Both the position numbers and the translations under genes were made by a program. 28,932 bases of DNA from Planctomycetota bacterium (GTDB lineage Bacteria; Planctomycetota; Planctomycetia; Pirellulales; Pirellulaceae): positions 1 through 28,932 of the forward strand of contig JAPLNJ010000858.1 in NCBI GenBank assembly GCA_026692885.1. The letters run 5' to 3'. The notes below the pieces were generated by a model. The model was given only the letters and a program-made list of their open reading frames with translations. It made no database searches and was not told where the DNA came from. Each line of letters starts with the position of its first letter. Positions within the stretch are counted from its first letter, which is position 1. Below are positions 23,666 to 28,932 of the stretch, in pieces.

Positions 23666-24424
23666 ATGCAACGCAAACCGCTGATTGGCTTGAACGCAGA
23701 CTATCGCCCCGCCAAGAAAGACTCACCCGCCTACTCCTTCGTGTTAGCAGGCTACTATAACCGGATTCTCCAGGCCGGCGGCATTCCCGTGATTCTCCCC
23801 CCGTTGGAGAATGAACACGACCTGAATACCGTGCTGGATACGCTCCAAGGGTTTGTGATGATCGGCGGTCAGGATTTGGATCCGCGGCGCGATGGCTTCA
23901 TGATGCACCCTTCGGTGCGGGCCATGGACCGGCGGCGCGAGACGTTCGATCGGATGCTGATCCGGCTGATTTCCGAGCGGCGGATGCCGTGCTTTGGGAT
24001 CGGTCTTGGTATGCAGTTGTTGAACGTCTCGCAAGGCGGCAATTTGCTGCTGCACATTCCGGAAGACCGGCCGGAAGCGATTCCCCACAAGGATCTCCAG
24101 GACCCCGGTCATCGGCACAGCCTGGAAGTGGCTCCCGGTTCGCTGATGGAACGGGTGTACGGCGACGGTGAGATTCGGGTGAATAGCACCCACCACATGG
24201 CGGTGGATGACGTGGCTCCCGGTTTCGCCGTGACCGCCCGTTGCCCGGATGGCATCATCGAAGCCATTGAAAGCGAGATGCCGGACTGGTTCGCTTTTGG
24301 GACGCAGTTCCACCCGGAGGCCGATTCGGCTTCGGCGTTGGATATCCGAATTTTCGAGGAATTCATCGAATGCGTTTCCGTTCGCCAAGCTCCGTACGCC
24401 GAGCTGCGTATGATGGTGGCGTAG
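23666..24424 (+). CDS. Class I glutamine amidotransferase-like protein (PuuD-like) without the Cys nucleophile
   Basis: Protein of 252 residues from the gamma-glutamyl-GABA hydrolase (peptidase C26) family. The scaffold is clear: IGLNADYR at the start, GYYNRILQAGGIPVILPP (29-46), GFVMIGGQDLDP (62-73), VNSTHHMAV and FGTQFHPEAD (211-220) with His216 and Glu218 of the catalytic triad. The nucleophile elbow, normally GICRGMQ, reads GIGLGMQ at 111-117, so Gly113 replaces the catalytic Cys. A Cys at 109 is two residues before the elbow and unlikely to substitute. GAAGGGA lies 6 bp before the ATG. It is therefore probably not a hydrolase of the normal kind; it may bind ligand or act as a regulator. 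Confidence 0.86.
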   Translation: MQRKPLIGLNADYRPAKKDSPAYSFVLAGYYNRILQAGGIPVILPPLENEHDLNTVLDTLQGFVMIGGQDLDPRRDGFMMHPSVRAMDRRRETFDRMLIRLISERRMPCFGIGLGMQLLNVSQGGNLLLHIPEDRPEAIPHKDLQDPGHRHSLEVAPGSLMERVYGDGEIRVNSTHHMAVDDVAPGFAVTARCPDGIIEAIESEMPDWFAFGTQFHPEADSASALDIRIFEEFIECVSVRQAPYAELRMMVA

Positions 24425-24708
24425 GACTACGCAGAGCTTATAACCCGCGCCCGTCGTGCCGTGAACAGCCGCACGGCCGGGCTGCGCAGTTTCGGGTTTG
24501 CTTTTCCGAAAACGTCGGTAAGAGTTCTTGAGTGCACAAGCTGGAGAAGGTGCGCTCTGCCTGCCGATATGTAAGACTCGAGGCAGACAGCTAGCGACGT
24601 TTGCCCGCTGAGCCGTTTTCCGAGGAACGGTGGTATGGATACGTAGCGGATTCCCACTGGATGGGGCAAGTGACTTCCTCTTGGCCGTTCAGGGGGGGAT
24701 TCCCTGCG

Positions 24709-25323
24709 ATGAATGTGAAAGCACCCCACTTCTTCTTGTTTTCGGAGTCGTGTGCCCCGCGGCGAGTTGGCCGGCGCGGCAAAACGCACGCGGGTCAATG
24801 GCGTTTCGTGCTGGAGGCCGTCGACGGCTCAGCCCGTTTCGAAGCGGAAGACGAAGAGCCGGAGACCGAAGAGAATCGGCTGGAGTTGCTGGCCGTGGTG
24901 CGGGCCTTGGAGTCGCTGGATCAACCGTCCCGGGTGACGGTGGTCTCGCCCAGTCGCTACCTGAGTCGGGGTTTTCGTTACGGCTTGGAACAATGGCGCG
25001 AAAACAACTGGCGTTGGGAAAGCTACGGCGAGATGACGCCGATCCGCAACCGCGACCTGTGGCAGCGGATCGATCGGGCGATGCGATTTCATCGGGTTGA
25101 ATGTCGCACTTGGCGGTTCGATCCACCGGAAGGTGCCGAAGCCGGGCAGGTCGGCACGGAAAAGTCAGCGCCGCGGGTCCGGAGCCGACCGCGAACCGGC
25201 GTGGACTCACCGCACACGCCGTTCGAGTCCGAACCGCACCAGCCGGCAGACGGTTGGTGGGGACACTGCGCCGGGCTGCTGCAGCGTTTTCGGACCAGTC
25301 GCTCCAGGGCACCAACCGCGTGA
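24709..25323 (+). CDS. RNase HI-like protein lacking catalytic aspartates
   Basis: Protein of 204 residues whose first ~135 follow RNase HI strand by strand: HFFLFSESC (first strand), QWRFVLEAVDG, ENRLELLAVVRALESL, VTVVSPSRYLSRGF, EQWRENNWRW and NRDLWQRIDRAM. Compared with E. coli RNase HI, Asp10 becomes Ser12 and Asp70 becomes Pro81. Glu48 is kept as Glu59, and the GHAGHPEN...D134 segment is absent. The C-terminal ~65 residues are Pro/Arg-rich and low in complexity. ATG 24709 starts right at the first strand with a G-rich stretch upstream; the in-frame frame from 24601 is not needed. It lies 85 bp before glgB. Confidence 0.72.
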   Translation: MNVKAPHFFLFSESCAPRRVGRRGKTHAGQWRFVLEAVDGSARFEAEDEEPETEENRLELLAVVRALESLDQPSRVTVVSPSRYLSRGFRYGLEQWRENNWRWESYGEMTPIRNRDLWQRIDRAMRFHRVECRTWRFDPPEGAEAGQVGTEKSAPRVRSRPRTGVDSPHTPFESEPHQPADGWWGHCAGLLQRFRTSRSRAPTA

Positions 25324-25407
25324 GGCACAGATTGGCATTACCCGGCATTCGGTAGGAAGCAAAACGGAAGCGTTGTCCCTGCGTACGCGCAGTGAGGAAG
25401 GATTGCC

Positions 25408-27612
25408 GTGCGGACCAGTCTCTCATTAGCCAGCGTCGGAGCGATCGTCTCAGGAACTCATGCGGATCCGTCCGAGGTACTCGGACCCCACGAAGTCGTG
25501 CATGACGGCCAGCGGGTGACGGCGGTGCGCGCGTTTCTGCCAGGCTCGCAGCAGGTCTGGCTGTTTGATCCCGCTCACCAACTGGCCCGGCCCATGCGGC
25601 GACTCCACCCGGCGGGGTTTTACGAGGCCGTCTTTCCGGCCAGCGAGGGGACGCCACAACCTCGCTACCAATTGCGAGTGGCAGACAAGAGCGGTGCGAT
25701 GCAGACACTTCACGACCCCTACGCGTATCCTTCGCTACTCTCCAGCTTTGACCTGTACTTGATCGGCGAAGGCACGCACTATCGGATTTACGACAAGCTG
25801 GGCGCGCACCTGCGGACCGTAGACGGTGTCGCGGGCGTGAATTTTGCCGTCTGGGCGCCCACCGCGCAACGGGTCAGCGTCGTGGGGGATTTCAATAAGT
25901 GGGACGATCGCTGCCACGTGCTGCGGAGACACTGGGCCAACGGCATCTGGGAGCTATTCGTGCCGGGGCTGGCGACGGGAACCCTGTACAAGTACCGTTT
26001 GAGGACAGCCGACGGCCAAAGCGTGGACAAAGCCGACCCGTACGGATTTGCCGCCGAAGTCCCACCGCAGACCGCGTCGGTCGTGACCGACCTGGAACGC
26101 TACCGCTGGCAGGATCGCCACTGGCTGGAACGACGCCGCGAGACCGACTTCCAGACGCAGCCGCTTTCGATTTACGAAGTCCATCTCGGCAGTTGGCAGC
26201 GGCAGGACGGGGCCTGGCTCGGTTACCGAGAACTGGCCCACCGACTCGTCGCGTACTGCCGGGACCGAGGGTTCACACACGTAGAATTGCTGCCCGTGTC
26301 CGAGCATCCCTTCTACGGTAGTTGGGGGTATCAGCCGATCGGTCATTACGCGGTGACGGGTCGTTACGGCACCCCGCAGGACTTCATGTATTTTGTGGAT
26401 TATTGTCATCAGCAGGGGCTCGGTGTGATCATCGACTGGGTGCCCGCGCACTTTCCACGCGACGAACACGGCTTGCGCCGCTTCGATGGTACGGCCTGCT
26501 ACGAGCATGAAGATCCGCGGCAAGGCGAGCATCCCGACTGGGGCACGATGGTCTTCAACTATGGCCGGAACGAAGTGCGCAATTACTTGGTCGCCAACGC
26601 GCTGTTCTGGCTGGACAAGTATCACGTGGACGGCCTCCGCGTGGACGCCGTGGCATCCATGCTGTACCTGGACTACAGCCGCAAGGCGGGCGAGTGGGTG
26701 CCCAACGAGTACGGCGGCCGAGAGAACCTGAAGGCCGTCCGCCTGTTGCAAGAGTTCAACCGTGTGGCGCACGCGCAGTTCCCCGGGATCGTGACGATCG
26801 CCGAGGAATCGACGGCTTGGCCCTGCGTGTCGCGTCCCACGGACACCGGCGGACTGGGCTTCAGCATGAAATGGAACATGGGCTGGATGAATGACACCCT
26901 GCGGTACCTGCGGCAGGATCCCATTCATCGCCAGTTCCAGCACAACACGCTGACCTTTAGCATCATGTACTCGTTCAGTGAGAATTTCCTGCTGCCGCTG
27001 TCGCACGACGAGGTCGTGCACATGAAAGGTTCACTGATTGGGCAGATGTCCGGCGATTTGTGGCAGAAATTCGCCAACCTACGCCTGCTCTATTCCTACA
27101 TGTGGACGCACCCCGGCAAGAAACTCCTGTTCATGGGCGGTGAGTTGGCGCAGTGGAACGAATGGAATCACGACGCCCAACTCCAGTGGGATCTGTTGGA
27201 GTGGCAGAACCACCAGGGCCTCCAGAAATTGATCACCGACCTGAACCATCTCTATCGCCGTGAACCGGCCCTGTACGAAGTGGAGTTCGAATCCGAGGGT
27301 TTCGAGTGGGTGGACGTCGATAATCGCCAGGAAAGCGTGATTTGCTATTTGCGCAAGGCGAAGCGACCGGATGACTTCGTCGTGGTCTGCTGCAACTTCA
27401 CCCCGCTGCCACGGCACGGCTATGCCGTCGGCGTGCCGGCGACCGGGTGGTATCAGGAGATCTTCAACAGCGACTCGGCATACTACGCGGGCAGCAATGT
27501 CGGGAACTACCCCGGCCAACTGGCTCAGGCCCCCGGCCACAAAGGCCAACCCTACACCCTGAAGATCACGTTGCCCCCGCTGGCTGCCGTAGTATTCAAG
27601 CCGCAACGTTGA
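25408..27612 (+). CDS. glgB: 1,4-alpha-glucan (glycogen) branching enzyme GlgB
   Basis: Cytoplasmic GH13 enzyme of 734 residues that makes alpha-1,6 branches in glycogen. Order of domains: an N-terminal CBM48-like module (~20-110), a second CBM48 (VNFAVWAPTAQRVSVVGDFN at 144-163), the catalytic barrel with HVELLPVSEHPFYGSWGYQ, and the C-terminal all-beta domain. Catalytic residues are Asp413 (GLRVDAVASMLYLDYSR), Glu466 (IVTIAEES) and Asp534 (LSHDEVVHMKGS). The start is GTG with AGGAAGGA 5 bp upstream. The length is normal for two-module GlgB. No other glycogen genes are in the window. Confidence 0.97.
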   Translation: MRTSLSLASVGAIVSGTHADPSEVLGPHEVVHDGQRVTAVRAFLPGSQQVWLFDPAHQLARPMRRLHPAGFYEAVFPASEGTPQPRYQLRVADKSGAMQTLHDPYAYPSLLSSFDLYLIGEGTHYRIYDKLGAHLRTVDGVAGVNFAVWAPTAQRVSVVGDFNKWDDRCHVLRRHWANGIWELFVPGLATGTLYKYRLRTADGQSVDKADPYGFAAEVPPQTASVVTDLERYRWQDRHWLERRRETDFQTQPLSIYEVHLGSWQRQDGAWLGYRELAHRLVAYCRDRGFTHVELLPVSEHPFYGSWGYQPIGHYAVTGRYGTPQDFMYFVDYCHQQGLGVIIDWVPAHFPRDEHGLRRFDGTACYEHEDPRQGEHPDWGTMVFNYGRNEVRNYLVANALFWLDKYHVDGLRVDAVASMLYLDYSRKAGEWVPNEYGGRENLKAVRLLQEFNRVAHAQFPGIVTIAEESTAWPCVSRPTDTGGLGFSMKWNMGWMNDTLRYLRQDPIHRQFQHNTLTFSIMYSFSENFLLPLSHDEVVHMKGSLIGQMSGDLWQKFANLRLLYSYMWTHPGKKLLFMGGELAQWNEWNHDAQLQWDLLEWQNHQGLQKLITDLNHLYRREPALYEVEFESEGFEWVDVDNRQESVICYLRKAKRPDDFVVVCCNFTPLPRHGYAVGVPATGWYQEIFNSDSAYYAGSNVGNYPGQLAQAPGHKGQPYTLKITLPPLAAVVFKPQR

Positions 27613-27671
27613 ATTGCGGCGGGGTGTTCGGGGCGGGAAGTCGGGGACGTACGGCACGGCCGAAAAGCAAC

Positions 27672-28838
27672 TTACCGGAACAACCGATTGTTCGGTGCGT
27701 AGGCGGCGGCCACGGATTTGCGGGGAACCTCGATCGGGACTGGCTGGACATCGTAGCAGATGCCATTCAGCGAACGCGGGACCAAACCGACCACGCCCTG
27801 ACCCGCAGCGGTCGCCTGTTGAGCCCCGAACTCCTGAGCGAGTCGCTGGATGTCCGTCGGCTTCTGCGCGCCGTACTGCTGAACGACCCGCAGGACCTCG
27901 GGCTGCAAATCCTGTTTCCCGTCTTTGCGGGGCGTCGTGATCGTCTCAAAACCGCCGACCGTGACGATGCTTTCATAGCGGTCATGGAACTCGTAAGCTT
28001 CGACGCCTTGCTTGCGCAGGGCCGTCGTCAGCACGTTGGCTTTATCTGCGGCCTGCTCCAGCTTGTTGGGCAGATTCTTCCCCTGGCGTTCAATTTCGTC
28101 AAGCTTCATGGTCGACGCCCCACGGAACGTCGCCACGCGCACCGTATAGCGATTGGGATTGTCCAGCAAGCTGTGCTGGACGCCGCGGTTCATCTCCTCG
28201 ACCAGCGGATCCAGGCCGCCCGGTGTGAAATACTCTTTCGGCAGCAAGGGATTGCGGGTCACGAAAGCGCTGGCCATCGGCCCCATTTGCTTCTTGTCTG
28301 GATCCTTCGTGAATTTCTTCTGAAATTCTCGCAAGGCCACGAACCGCTGGGTGGTGGACTTGTTCTTGGTAGCGTCCAGGCAATCCGGGCGGGCATACCG
28401 GAGCTTCTGAAGGACCTTCTCGGCCTGCGAATCCTCCACGCTGGAGAAATTGCCGACCAGGACGGCGATCTCGTCGAACTTGGCAGGATTCGCGTACCGC
28501 ATCTTCTTGGCACCGCCGTAGCGGTTCAACCCCTTGCCTTCTACCGGCTGAGAGAAGTCATAGCTTTGCTTATGGACATAAGCCGGAATCTTGAAGTCCC
28601 GGCGGAGTTCGAGCACCAACTGGCGGGCCTGTGTCTCGGCTCCTGGCCCGGCGAACGACGAGGCCATGATCATCCATGGTCCCTGGTCCTTGGTCAGTGC
28701 ATAGTCCTTGTCCGGCGCGGCCTCAATGCGTTTGAACGGAATGAGCAACTCCCACGGTTTAGCCGCGTGTAGCAGATTCGCCGAGGTGGCAAATGCCACG
28801 GCGGATAGCACCACAAATGCGAAACGGCGTTTCATCAT
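27672..28838 (-). CDS. Secreted protein of unknown function
   Basis: Predicted exported protein of 388 residues. ATG 28838 opens directly on a signal peptide (MMKRRFAFVVLSAVAFATS, cleavage near LHA-AK); the in-frame TTG-type start at 28916 would add 26 residues before it and is not preferred. The mature part is rich in Lys, Gln and Asp and has two similar half-patterns, GPWMIMASSFAGPGAETQAR near the start and NRYTVRVATFRGASTMK later, each followed by a helix and a strand containing VGNF or VGGF. This resembles a pair of SPOR-like beta-alpha-beta folds, but I am not certain. It is convergent with glgB, 59 bp apart. Confidence 0.78.
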   Translation of the reverse strand: MMKRRFAFVVLSAVAFATSANLLHAAKPWELLIPFKRIEAAPDKDYALTKDQGPWMIMASSFAGPGAETQARQLVLELRRDFKIPAYVHKQSYDFSQPVEGKGLNRYGGAKKMRYANPAKFDEIAVLVGNFSSVEDSQAEKVLQKLRYARPDCLDATKNKSTTQRFVALREFQKKFTKDPDKKQMGPMASAFVTRNPLLPKEYFTPGGLDPLVEEMNRGVQHSLLDNPNRYTVRVATFRGASTMKLDEIERQGKNLPNKLEQAADKANVLTTALRKQGVEAYEFHDRYESIVTVGGFETITTPRKDGKQDLQPEVLRVVQQYGAQKPTDIQRLAQEFGAQQATAAGQGVVGLVPRSLNGICYDVQPVPIEVPRKSVAAAYAPNNRLFR

Positions 28839-28932
28839 GAAACGAAGCCCTCGATGAGCCGAGAATTGGGCAGAGACAGCGCCGAGCGGACGGGACGATA
28901 TCAAATGGCTGTCCACGAAGCCAGAGCGAAAT

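Overview
The window looks like part of a Planctomycetota chromosome, probably of the Pirellulales type. This rests on high GC, a Tad locus of planctomycete layout, several secreted or degenerate proteins of kinds I associate with this phylum, a RhaT with a long hydrophilic insert, and gaps filled by short palindromic repeats. The placement is inferred from gene content; no rRNA is present.

Region 1 (1-2670) is a rhamnose-use pair: the C-terminal part of a RhaT-type rhamnose/proton symporter and an exported GH78-type alpha-L-rhamnosidase. Region 2 (2894-5190) is the most unusual part. A 674-residue minus-strand protein joins a QxK-type nuclease-like N-terminus, a NACHT NTPase and a C-terminal TIR domain, with no room for a normal sensor domain. 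About 190 bp upstream of its start lies an exact 3' half of a tRNA gene (anticodon loop to discriminator base) followed by an intrinsic terminator. This is what remains when an integrative element inserts in a tRNA gene, so I read the region as the edge of a defence island. Region 3 (5290-9289) has threonine dehydrogenase, a 47-bp tandem repeat array, an unknown protein with an AbiGi-like C-terminal module, and a SEC-C protein.

Region 4 (9613-16284) is a Tad (type IVc pilus/secretion) motor operon: a TadZ/CpaE-like protein, the CpaF/TadA ATPase, TadB, TadC, a secreted protein of unknown function and a TadD-like TPR lipoprotein. Pilin, prepilin peptidase and secretin genes are not in the window. 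Region 5 (16288-22934) holds YqgE/AlgH, a FabH-like ketoacyl-ACP synthase III, a CpsB-type PHP phosphatase, a secreted HExxH metalloprotease-like protein, a 3-dehydroquinate-synthase-family enzyme closest to EboD, a small coiled-coil protein and a TIM-barrel sugar isomerase. Region 6 (23666-28838) contains a class I amidotransferase-like protein without its cysteine nucleophile, an RNase HI-like protein without catalytic aspartates, glycogen branching enzyme GlgB, and a secreted protein of unknown function.

At least five families of short inverted or tandem repeats occupy the intergenic gaps, two of them resembling non-autonomous (MITE-like) elements. No transposase, integrase, CRISPR array or rRNA gene was seen.
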